The notes beneath the pieces are model-generated. The model searched no databases, was not told where the DNA came from, and saw only the letters and a program-made list of their open reading frames with translations. Both the position numbers and the translations under genes were made by a program. From SZAS-18 sp038322235 (GTDB taxonomy: Bacteria > Verrucomicrobiota > Verrucomicrobiia > Chthoniobacterales > SZAS-18), in contig JBBQFQ010000010.1 of assembly GCA_038322235.1 (NCBI GenBank), forward strand, positions 1-64,000: a stretch of 64,000 bases of DNA, read 5' to 3'. Shown in pieces: positions 6,556 through 14,269 of the stretch; the stretch's first letter is position 1, and each line of letters opens with the position of its first letter.

Positions 6556-9441
6556 TTAGAAACTCACGCGGAAGCCCCCGTTGATGCTGTGCGACGTGTA
6601 GTTCGTGTGACCACCCTCGCCGCGGTAGAAGGCGAAGAGCGCCACCCGGGTGGAGATCTGGGCCGACGCGCCAAGATCGAGCACAAGGGCATCGCGACCG
6701 ATCCGCGGTCCGATCACCGTGAAGGCGGGGCCGGCCACGAAGGCGGCATCGACCCGGGAGGCATCGCTCCGGAACTGGTGCTGCCACTGCACCCGCACTT
6801 CCGGCGTCAGGATCACGCTGCCCAGCTTGGCCGCGTAGGACGCCCTCAGGCCCACCGCTGACTTGAGGGAGGCTTGGGCCTTATCCTCGAAGCGCAGGGC
6901 CCCGATCGCTCCGCGCTCGGTGAAGCTATCCAGGCGGACCCTGGCGTATTCGATCGACGCGACCGGCCCGAAGGTGAAGGCACCGATCCGATGATCGTAG
7001 CCGCCGCCGATCAGCCCGTTGAAGTCCGTGGCATTCGTCTCGCCGGTAGCGAAGCCGCCCAACGTCAACCGCTTGGTGCGGTAGGTGCTGTAGCCACCGC
7101 CGGCGAGAGCATTGACGTAAAAACCCCCGCTATAGGCGGTCGCGTAGACGCTGGCTTTGCCGCTTTGCACGTCCAAGCTGCCACCCCGGCTGAGGTCGGC
7201 ATTCGTGTTGGCGTAGCCAATGGCCGCGCCGATCACGAAATGATTGGTGACCCGATAGTCCACGCCCAGCGTGACGCCGCCCGTCGTGAACGAGGAGCCG
7301 CGCGCGGCGCAGGTGGTTTCAAGATCACCGAACTCCCCGGTGCCGGAGAGAAAGAACCCCCAGCGGTTATCCTGCGTCGGGGCAATCACCGTGCTCTTGC
7401 TGTCGGTGCGATTGCCCTTGCCATCGTAGTTGCGGGTGCCGCGGGCATCCGTCGTCGCGAATCCCGCAGTGCTGAAGCCGATCACTCCCGCCCGAACCTC
7501 GGTCAGGCGCCGCTCGATGTTGCCAACCTGCACGCGGGACAGCGCGAGGCCCGTGGTGAACAGGGCGGCGAAATCCTCTGGTGATAGCAGGGAAAATGCG
7601 GCCGGGAGCTGCGCGACCGGGAGCGTGTCGAGCGCCAGGATGAGCGGATTGGCCGGCTGGAGAACCGCGAGGCGGTCGAGGGCGCGGGCCACGACCCGTT
7701 CGTTGGGGTCGCAGACATCAATCGGCGCGAGGGCCGCAAAGGAACCCTGAATGAACGCGAGCAAAACGTTCCGCGGCTCATAGATGACGCCGAGGGTCAG
7801 CGCCGTGCCGGTAGCCTGCGGATCGAAGAAGCTCGCAAAGCGGTTCGTCACGCCATTGACCGTCGTGATGATGGTGAAGACATCACCCGGCCGGGCGACA
7901 AAGCCGTTCAGATAGCTCACAGCGAGGGCTCCGTTCAGCGTGGCGCCACCGCCGATCGCGAGGCGGTCGTTGCTGATGCTGGAGCCGAGTCGAATGTTCA
8001 GCGTGCCCGCTGCGTTCTGCGTGTAGTTCCCGCCGATATTCAACGTGCCCGGTCCCGGGGGACGGCCGGGGTTGACGGTCGCGTTGTTGACCACATTGCC
8101 GCCGATGCGGCCCAGGCCTCGTAGGATTCCGCCCGAGACGAGCGTGTTCCCGACGATCGAGCCATTCACTTCCAGCGTGCCCGCGTTGACGGTGGTCTGC
8201 CCGGTGTAGGTGCTGGAGCCGTTGAGCGTGAGGTTACCCGTGCCCGCCTTCGTCAGGCCGACGATACCGGAGACGGGGCCATTGAGCACGAGGCCCGCGG
8301 TATTGTTCACCGTGATGAGGTCGGCGAGTCCGCTCAGCTCGATCGGGCTGTTGATGATGGCCAGGCCGGCCCCGCCGTTGATCGTGATGCCGCGCGTCGC
8401 TCCGGCTCCGAAGATGGCCAGGACGCGCGTCCCGGAGATGGTTACCGAAGCGGTGTCGTTGACGGTCAGGCTGGAAATAATGGCGTCGAAATCGAGCAGC
8501 GTGTTCTGGTTCCGCGGCACGATCCCCGTGACCGAGAAGACGACATCGGCCCCGGGAGCGAGATTGCCGGTGATCGCGCCGGTGGCGTCGGGCGACCAAT
8601 TCGTGCCGGACCAGAGATTGCTTGAGCCCCCGTTCCAGAAGCGGCCCAGCGGAGCGCCCCCTGGCCCGGGTCCGGGTCCGGGTCCGGGTCCTGGCCCGAT
8701 AATAGGTCCGCGCACATTGATGGTGTCGAGCGTCACCGCGCCGTTGATCGCCAGGGCCCGTCCGTTGAGGCTGGCGCCGGTATTCAGCGTGATGCTGCTC
8801 AGCGCGAGAATATTGCCTTCAAAAATGGTCCCGGTGCCGATGGTGGCGGAGCTTCCCACCTCCCAGAAGATGTTGGCGGAAGATCCGTTCACCCAGATGA
8901 CGGCGGCTCCTGAGGCGGTGGTCAGCGTCGAACCGATGAGGAAGTGGAAGACCGCGTTCGGATTGCCCCCGGAGTCGAGGGTCAGCGTCCCCGTTAGCTG
9001 GGCCGAAGTGTCGAAATGGAAGACGCCCGGAGTGAGCGCCCCACCCAAGGTGCCGAGATTCTGCCCGGTGAGGTCCCGCGTGAAGGTCTCGCCGGCCAGC
9101 TGGTTGAACGCGGTGAACGCGTTCGCATGCGCCGCATTGGCCAGCGCGTCATTGATGTGAATGGCGCCTCCGACCACACTGCCGGGAGGGAATCCGGTGA
9201 TCGAACTCCCTGGGCTCAAGGCCAGATTGCCGGTGATGATCGTTGGCCCCGTGTTGGTGACGGTGGACCCACCCAGCACGACCACATTCTGGGCCGCCCC
9301 GAGGTTCACGGTCTGCGCCATCGCGGTGAGAGAAGTCCCGCACAGTACAGCGAGACCGAGGGCGACCGGGCGAATCGACGACGGCCTCCGCAGGCCGTGC
9401 GCTCGGCCGATAAAGCGCGCATTTTTGGGAACGAGTTTCAT
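6556..9441 (-). CDS. Autotransporter with DUF3494 (ice-binding-like) passenger domain
   Basis: A 961-residue outer-membrane protein. The start at 9441 opens a signal peptide (to about residue 42, ...LAVLCGTSLTAMAQ). Residues ~43-235 are a DUF3494 ice-binding-like domain (LGGSTVTNTGPTIITGNLAL, AVFHFLIGSTLT, IFEGNILALSSITLNTGASL). A Gly-Pro linker (8661-8697) follows, then an FWNGG..W passenger region and passenger-associated repeats (LTKAGTGNLTLNGSSTYTGQ, TTVNAGTLEVNG). The last ~270 residues form the autotransporter beta-barrel and end GGFRVSF, with the terminal Phe typical of BamA substrates. DUF3494 proteins are known as ice-binding proteins or adhesion modules. Here the domain would be displayed on the cell surface by type V secretion, and ice binding itself is not demonstrated. 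It is divergent from the delta-60 gene, with a 531-bp spacer. Confidence 0.85.
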   Translation of the reverse strand: MKLVPKNARFIGRAHGLRRPSSIRPVALGLAVLCGTSLTAMAQTVNLGAAQNVVVLGGSTVTNTGPTIITGNLALSPGSSITGFPPGSVVGGAIHINDALANAAHANAFTAFNQLAGETFTRDLTGQNLGTLGGALTPGVFHFDTSAQLTGTLTLDSGGNPNAVFHFLIGSTLTTASGAAVIWVNGSSANIFWEVGSSATIGTGTIFEGNILALSSITLNTGASLNGRALAINGAVTLDTINVRGPIIGPGPGPGPGPGPGGAPLGRFWNGGSSNLWSGTNWSPDATGAITGNLAPGADVVFSVTGIVPRNQNTLLDFDAIISSLTVNDTASVTISGTRVLAIFGAGATRGITINGGAGLAIINSPIELSGLADLITVNNTAGLVLNGPVSGIVGLTKAGTGNLTLNGSSTYTGQTTVNAGTLEVNGSIVGNTLVSGGILRGLGRIGGNVVNNATVNPGRPPGPGTLNIGGNYTQNAAGTLNIRLGSSISNDRLAIGGGATLNGALAVSYLNGFVARPGDVFTIITTVNGVTNRFASFFDPQATGTALTLGVIYEPRNVLLAFIQGSFAALAPIDVCDPNERVVARALDRLAVLQPANPLILALDTLPVAQLPAAFSLLSPEDFAALFTTGLALSRVQVGNIERRLTEVRAGVIGFSTAGFATTDARGTRNYDGKGNRTDSKSTVIAPTQDNRWGFFLSGTGEFGDLETTCAARGSSFTTGGVTLGVDYRVTNHFVIGAAIGYANTNADLSRGGSLDVQSGKASVYATAYSGGFYVNALAGGGYSTYRTKRLTLGGFATGETNATDFNGLIGGGYDHRIGAFTFGPVASIEYARVRLDSFTERGAIGALRFEDKAQASLKSAVGLRASYAAKLGSVILTPEVRVQWQHQFRSDASRVDAAFVAGPAFTVIGPRIGRDALVLDLGASAQISTRVALFAFYRGEGGHTNYTSHSINGGFRVSF
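8661..8697 (-). repeat. CCGGGT hexanucleotide repeat encoding a Gly-Pro linker
   Basis: Four perfect CCGGGT units (8666-8689) flanked by variant copies encode a GPGPGPGPGPGP hinge between the DUF3494 domain and the rest of the autotransporter. Hexamer units keep frame, so linker length could change by slippage. Confidence 0.85.
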
Positions 9442-9972
9442 GATAGGATTTCCGGGTTTAGACCGAAGGGGGTTTGTCTGAGGCACTGCCCATTCGGATG
9501 TTGCCCCTGCGATGGATGTGCCTGTTTCTCGAATTCCCCGGCATACGGGACGGTTTCCGGAGAAACAGACTGACGAGCGCGGCGCTGACGCCACGGGACA
9601 GTCGCTGCCTTGGCTGCGTCGCCTGCAGACGAACGGAGGGTAGGAGGCGCGCTCCCGAGTCGGCGCCCGCGCATTCAGTGTCGTCCTCTTCAAGGGCGGT
9701 CGCTTCGCGATAAACGCCAATTTGAGAACTCGGCCGCGGGATGCGAACTCGGGTACGCGTTGGGGTTCGCAAGGCCTGACAACGCGCCGATCTCGGGAGC
9801 TCCGCCAGCGTCCCTTCAGGATTCGAAGTTCAAAGTTCGACGTTCCACGTTCAACGTTCGACGTTCGACGTTCGATGAGGTCATCCCGCCGTCCGGGTGA
9901 AATGTCCCGCGAGGCGGGTGTCTCGTCACTCTCGACTCCCGAAAACCCGACTCTCGGTGGGAGTTTCCCGCC
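9442..9972. other. Divergent control region between autotransporter and delta-60 genes
   Basis: 531 bp with no credible gene. On the autotransporter side (reverse strand) a long leader carries the 9-bp inverted repeat CTGTTTCTC (9522-9530) / GAGAAACAG (9560-9568), separated by 29 bases. On the delta-60 side there is a 7-bp repeat array at 9818-9873. Promoters for both genes must lie here, but I could not place -35/-10 boxes with confidence. Confidence 0.5.
9818..9873. repeat. Degenerate 7-bp tandem repeat, GA(A/C)GTTC family
   Basis: Eight units: AGGATTC, GAAGTTC, AAAGTTC, GACGTTC, CACGTTC, AACGTTC, GACGTTC, GACGTTC. Period is exactly 7, with variation concentrated in the first three bases. 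The same word recurs at 42508-42546 (opposite orientation) and 43171-43205. Confidence 0.85.
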
Positions 9973-11970
9973 ATGAAGCTTCGCATTCGTCCTCTCCAGC
10001 TCCGGCGGCGCCTTCGGGCGCTCGTCCCGGCATTCGCCTTCGTCCTCGGCGCGTACACACCCGGCTTCGCCCAGGCCCAATCCGACGGGGGCCTCGACGC
10101 CTCCTTCAACGCCACGCTGAGCGCGGGATCGCTCGCTCTCGGGCTAGCGATCCAACCGGACGCCCGCGTGATCGTCGCCGGGAACTTCACGTCGATAAAC
10201 GGCACCGCCAGAAATGGCCTTGCGCGGCTCAATGCCGACGGCAGCCCAGATGGCTCGTTCACTCCCGGAAATCTCCCGAATGGCTTCGCCACTTCGACCG
10301 TGTTGCTGCCGGACGGGAAGGTCCTGATCAGTGGCACGGGACTCCTCGTTAACGGGACGGGCGCCACGAGCGGAATCGCCCGACTGAATCCGGACGGCAG
10401 CCTCGACGCCTCCTTTCAGACGAGTCCGGGAGTGAACGGAGCGGTCTATTCGATCCTGGTGCAGCGGGATGGAAAGCTGATCATCGGCGGCGACTTCACC
10501 CAGGTTCAGGGCGTCGCGAGGCCCAACGTCGCACGGCTCAACGCCGACGGCAGCGTCGATCCGACCTTCAACGCCGGCAGCGGCACGGGTTTCGATTCCT
10601 TTTCCGTCTTCGGCCTCGCACAGCAGCCGGATGGGCAGGTCCTCCTCGCCGGGGCGTTCACGACCGTGAACGGCGTGGCGCGTTCGCACATCGCGCGGCT
10701 GAACGCGGATGGCAGCCTCGATCTGGGATTCAATCCGGGGTCCGGAGCGGACGGCATGACCAATTGCCTCGTCGTCCTGCCGGATGGGCACATCCTGCTT
10801 GGAGGCGATTTCTTCACCTACAACGGAACGGCGCGAAGCAGCCTCGCCCGCCTCAACGCGGATGGGACTCTGGACGCGAGCTACGACGCGAAGGTCAGCT
10901 CCGGAGCGTTCGTCAATGCACTCAGCCGACAGGCCGACGGCCGGATCATCGTGGGCGGAAAATTCACCACGATCAATGGCTTCGGGCGGAATGGCCTCGC
11001 GAGGTTGAACGCGGATGGTTCGCTCGATGCGAGCTTCGATCCGGGCAGTGGCACCGCGAATCTGGCGGTGTATACGATCACGCTGGGCGGCGGCGGGAAG
11101 TTTCTCATTGGGGGCCAGTTCAACACGGTCAACGGCGCGGCGCATCGGGGGGTCGCGCGGTTGTTTGATGCCGGGGCGGTCGCTTCATCCCTGATCAACA
11201 TCTCGGCGCGGGCACGGGTCGAAACCGGCGACAATGTGCTGATCGGCGGCTTCGTGGTGGGCGGCATGGGCAGCAAGCGGGTAATGGTGCGCGCCATCGC
11301 GCCGAGCCTGGCCGCGCAGGGGGTCGCGGGCGTGCTCGCGGACCCGCAGCTCACGCTGATCAACGCTCAGGGGAGCGTGCTGGCGGCCAACGATTCGTGG
11401 CAATCGACGCAGGCCGCGGAGATCACCTCCGCGGGGTTGGCGCCGGGCGACCCGCGGGAGTGCGCCATCATCGCCACGCTCGCTCCAGGGGGATACACGG
11501 CGATCGTGAGCGGGGCGGGCGCGACGACGGGCGTCGCGTTGGTCGAAGTCTACGACCTCGAGCTTCTCGGAACGGTCACGGCCACCCCGGCGCGCTTGCT
11601 CGACGTGAGCACGCGTGCACGGGTGGGAACCGGCGACAACGTGCTGATCGGCGGCTTCGCGATTCGCGGCACGCTCCCGCGGCGGGTCATCGTGAGGGCG
11701 ATCGGACCCGACCTCACCAATCGGGGCGTGACGGGAGCGTTACTCGATCCGTTTCTCACGCTGCTCGACGATCGTGGCGCGGTGCTCGGGACGAACGACA
11801 ACTGGCGCAGCAGCCAGCAGGCCGCCATCACGGCGAGCGGCTTCGCGCCGGCCGATGACCGCGAAAGCGCCATCATTGCGACGCTGCAGCCAGGGAACTA
11901 CACGGCGATCGTGACGGGAGTGGGCGCGACGACGGGCGTGGCGCTGGTGGAAGCTTACGAGCTGCCGTGA
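9973..11970 (+). CDS. Secreted delta-60 repeat protein with duplicated C-terminal domain
   Basis: A 665-residue exported protein; signal peptide 1-36 (FVLGAYTPGFAQA). Residues ~40-405 hold about seven delta-60 repeats, each with words like GLDASFNATLS, IQPDARVIVAGNFT and RNGLARLNADGS. The repeats form beta-propeller-like blades in large surface proteins. From ~410 there are two copies of a ~125-residue module: SARARVETGDNVLIGGFVVG ... YTAIVSGAGATTGVALVEVY, and STRARVGTGDNVLIGGFAIR ... YTAIVTGVGATTGVALVEAY. I associate this module with verrucomicrobial secreted proteins, but its role is unknown to me. The stop codon forms one half of a palindrome shared with the converging PPK2 gene 10 bp away. 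Confidence 0.82.
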   Translation: MKLRIRPLQLRRRLRALVPAFAFVLGAYTPGFAQAQSDGGLDASFNATLSAGSLALGLAIQPDARVIVAGNFTSINGTARNGLARLNADGSPDGSFTPGNLPNGFATSTVLLPDGKVLISGTGLLVNGTGATSGIARLNPDGSLDASFQTSPGVNGAVYSILVQRDGKLIIGGDFTQVQGVARPNVARLNADGSVDPTFNAGSGTGFDSFSVFGLAQQPDGQVLLAGAFTTVNGVARSHIARLNADGSLDLGFNPGSGADGMTNCLVVLPDGHILLGGDFFTYNGTARSSLARLNADGTLDASYDAKVSSGAFVNALSRQADGRIIVGGKFTTINGFGRNGLARLNADGSLDASFDPGSGTANLAVYTITLGGGGKFLIGGQFNTVNGAAHRGVARLFDAGAVASSLINISARARVETGDNVLIGGFVVGGMGSKRVMVRAIAPSLAAQGVAGVLADPQLTLINAQGSVLAANDSWQSTQAAEITSAGLAPGDPRECAIIATLAPGGYTAIVSGAGATTGVALVEVYDLELLGTVTATPARLLDVSTRARVGTGDNVLIGGFAIRGTLPRRVIVRAIGPDLTNRGVTGALLDPFLTLLDDRGAVLGTNDNWRSSQQAAITASGFAPADDRESAIIATLQPGNYTAIVTGVGATTGVALVEAYELP

Positions 11971-11984
11971 GGCGCACGCCTCAC
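11967..11984. terminator. Palindrome spanning both stop codons of a convergent pair
   Basis: GTGAGGCG (11967-11974), CA, CGCCTCAC (11977-11984): a perfect 8-bp stem. It contains the TGA of the delta-60 gene and the TCA (TGA on the reverse strand) of PPK2. No T tract follows on either side, so termination is inferred from position and symmetry. Confidence 0.55.
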
Positions 11985-12775
11985 AAATTCAGGGCCTCGA
12001 CCGTTTTCACGACGGTCCGAATGAGCTGAAGCCGCGCGTACCATTTGTAGTTCGCGGCGATGACGTACCAGGGCGCGGAGCGGGTGCTGGTGAGGCGAAC
12101 CATGTCCTCGGCGGCGACATTGTGGGAGTCCCACTTGTTCCGGTTGCGCCAGTCTTCGTCGTTGATCTTCCAGCCTTTGTTCGGGTCGCTCAGACGCCGC
12201 TGAAAGCGCAGGAGCTGCTCCTCCTTCGCGATGTGCAGGTAGAACTTCAGGAGAACGACGCCGTCGTCCGTGAGCATCCGCTCGAACTCGCTGATCTCCC
12301 GGTAGCCGCGCTGCCACTCGACGGGGCGGGCGAATCCTTCGACGCGTTCGACGAGCACCCGGCCATACCACGAGCGATCAAAGATCGCGGTGTGCCCGTG
12401 CGGTGGGAGTTTGTTCCAGAATCGCCAGAGATAATGATGCGCGAGTTCGTCTGGCGTCGGCTTCGTGATGGGAAACACCCGGACCGTCCGGGGATCGAGC
12501 TTTTCGACCAGGCGGTTCAGCGCACCGCCTTTCCCGGCTGCGTCGGGCCCTTCGGCGACGACCACGAGCGAATACTGACTGCGCAGCAGCTTCGGCTGCT
12601 GGGCGAGGAGACGCTTTTGGTACTCCTTCAGCTTCCGGCGGTACTCCTCCTCGGTGATCGAGTTCGCCTGCGAGACGCCGTCGAGCCGGAAGTCAGGGAA
12701 GAACCGGCCGTCTGCGGAGGGAGATGTGGCGAACTGGGGCAGCACCGGCTGGTTGGGAACTTCGGTGGCGGGCAT
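11981..12775 (-). CDS. ppk2: Polyphosphate kinase 2 family protein
   Basis: A 264-residue protein matching PPK2 length. It has the Walker A loop EGPDAAGKGG (75-84) and the lid module FDRSWYGRVLVERVEG (132-147), with RWKxxxxD-like features following (DEDWRNRNKWD). PPK2 enzymes transfer phosphate between polyphosphate and nucleoside mono- or diphosphates in the cytoplasm; class I (ADP/GDP) and class II/III (AMP) cannot be separated by eye. A separate PPK1 gene lies at 17421, so synthesis and use of polyphosphate are both encoded nearby. The start at 12775 (ATG) is followed by MPATEVPNQP. A CAGTAAT-family repeat array sits 33 bp upstream. Confidence 0.92.
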   Translation of the reverse strand: MPATEVPNQPVLPQFATSPSADGRFFPDFRLDGVSQANSITEEEYRRKLKEYQKRLLAQQPKLLRSQYSLVVVAEGPDAAGKGGALNRLVEKLDPRTVRVFPITKPTPDELAHHYLWRFWNKLPPHGHTAIFDRSWYGRVLVERVEGFARPVEWQRGYREISEFERMLTDDGVVLLKFYLHIAKEEQLLRFQRRLSDPNKGWKINDEDWRNRNKWDSHNVAAEDMVRLTSTRSAPWYVIAANYKWYARLQLIRTVVKTVEALNL

Positions 12776-12807
12776 GACGGCGGGGCAGAGGGGGCTGAAC
12801 GGGTGAC

Positions 12808-12845
12808 CAGTAATCAGTAATCGGTGATCAGCTATCAGTATTCAG
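12808..12845. repeat. Degenerate 7-bp tandem repeat, CAGTAAT family
   Basis: Units CAGTAAT, CAGTAAT, CGGTGAT, CAGCTAT, CAGTATT, then CAG. It lies in the 205-bp gap upstream of PPK2 and downstream of the MoeB-type gene. The same family overlaps a stop codon at 6457-6483. Confidence 0.8.
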
Positions 12846-12980
12846 AACCGAGCGACGCGAGATCGCCAGACACTCTTCGCCTTTTTCGCGGGGCATCTGG
12901 CAACCGAGTCGCGATTTGCCCAGACAAGCTTTGCCATTTCGCCCGTTATCCGGGAATTCTGTCACCGCTCAATCTCGGCG

Positions 12981-14174
12981 TCAGTACTTCGCGACGGTCG
13001 GATCGATGTGATCGGCCCAGGCTTCGATGCCGCCGGTCAGGTTCCAGAGCCGACCGAAGCCCGCATCGCGGAGGATGGCGAGCGCCTGGGCGCTCCGACG
13101 GCCGGACTTGCACTGGAGAACGATTTCGTCGGTGCTGTCCAGTTCGCTGAGGCGCGAGGGGAGTTCGCCGAGCGGGAGCAGGGTGGATCCGGGGATGCGC
13201 GAGATGTCGTACTCGTACTGCTCGCGGACATCGAGCAGAACAAACTTCTCCTTCGCGGCCAGCTTGCGCTGGAGTTCCTGAACCGTGATCGCCGGGACGG
13301 GCGGCGCCGCGCTCTCGGCGGCGGCGGCCTGCGGCAGACCGCAGAACTGGTCGTAGTCGATGAGCTCGGTGATGCTCGGATGATCTCCACAGACCGGACA
13401 CTTCGGATCACGGCGGAGTTTGAACTCCCGAAACTTCATCTTCAGCGCATCGAAATGAATCAGACGGCCGAGGAGCGGTTCGCCGATGCCAATGATGAGC
13501 TTGATCGCCTCGATCGCCTGCATCACGCCGATGATGCCCGGGAGCACTCCCAGCACGCCGCCCTCGGCGCAGCTGGGCACCATGCCGGGAGGGGGCGGTT
13601 CGGGGAACATGCAGCGGTAGCAGGGGCCGCCGAGATGAGGCGCGAAGACGGTGCACTGGCCGTCGAAGCGGAAGATCGAACCGTAGATGTTCGGCTTCTT
13701 CAGAAAGACGCAGATGTCGTTCGAGAGGTAGCGCGTCGGGAAGTTGTCGGTGCCGTCGATGACGATGTCGTAGGACTCCGTGATCTGACGGGCGTTTTCC
13801 GCGGTGAAGAGGCACTCGTGGAGCTCCACGGTGACGTTCGGATTCGTATCGCGCAGGCGGTCGCGGGCGGAATGGAGCTTCGAGCGTCCGACATCGCGCG
13901 TGCCGTGGAGGATCTGACGCTGGAGGTTGGAGAAATCCACCGTGTCCGCATCGACCAGGCCGAGGGTCCCCACGCCGGCGGCGGCGAGGTAGAGCGCGAT
14001 CGGCGAGCCGAGACCGCCGGTCCCGATGCAGAGAACGCGGGCGGCCTTGAGCTTCTTCTGCCCGGCCAGCGTGACCTCCGGCATGATGAGATGGCGCGAG
14101 TAGCGCGCGATTTCGTCATTGGAGAAGTCGATGGATTCGAGGCGGGACGGATCGATGAGGCCGGTGGTGCTCAT
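12981..14174 (-). CDS. MoeB-type adenylyltransferase fused to a rhodanese domain
   Basis: A 397-residue E1-like enzyme. The ThiF/MoeB domain (about 20-265) has the nucleotide loop GTGGLGSP (51-58), DADTVDFSNLQRQ and DGTDNFPTRYL. Two CxxC pairs, Cys185/Cys188 and Cys259/Cys262, form the structural zinc site. A rhodanese domain follows (~296-390) with active-site Cys355 in QCKSGRRSAQAL and WNLTGGIEAWADHIDP at its end. Such fusions adenylate the carboxy-terminal Gly-Gly of a sulfur-carrier protein (MoaD, ThiS or a cysteine-pathway carrier) and supply the sulfur. Which pathway applies cannot be read here, although molybdenum-cofactor use is implied by the molybdopterin enzyme and MogA in the same window. 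The start at 14174 gives MSTTGLIDPS. Confidence 0.9.
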   Translation of the reverse strand: MSTTGLIDPSRLESIDFSNDEIARYSRHLIMPEVTLAGQKKLKAARVLCIGTGGLGSPIALYLAAAGVGTLGLVDADTVDFSNLQRQILHGTRDVGRSKLHSARDRLRDTNPNVTVELHECLFTAENARQITESYDIVIDGTDNFPTRYLSNDICVFLKKPNIYGSIFRFDGQCTVFAPHLGGPCYRCMFPEPPPPGMVPSCAEGGVLGVLPGIIGVMQAIEAIKLIIGIGEPLLGRLIHFDALKMKFREFKLRRDPKCPVCGDHPSITELIDYDQFCGLPQAAAAESAAPPVPAITVQELQRKLAAKEKFVLLDVREQYEYDISRIPGSTLLPLGELPSRLSELDSTDEIVLQCKSGRRSAQALAILRDAGFGRLWNLTGGIEAWADHIDPTVAKY

Positions 14175-14241
14175 GGGTTTGGATGGCGAGCGCGTTCGCT
14201 ACGCCGAGGCCGGTCAGCGCGCGAGCGCGGCGACGCATTAT

Positions 14242-14269
14242 GACGGACGACGGACCACGAGTTACGCAT
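14242..14269. repeat. Short 7-bp repeat-like run at the GH31 stop codon
   Basis: Words GACGGAC, GACGGAC, CACGAGT, TACGCAT: two perfect heptamers and two loose ones. The run crosses the TAA (14262-14264) of the GH31 gene. Only two units are exact, so this is weaker than the other arrays. Confidence 0.35.

Noticed and set aside
9474..9976. Small open frames in the divergent spacer
   Set aside because: They overlap the heptamer array and leader hairpin and have no recognisable start context or domain.
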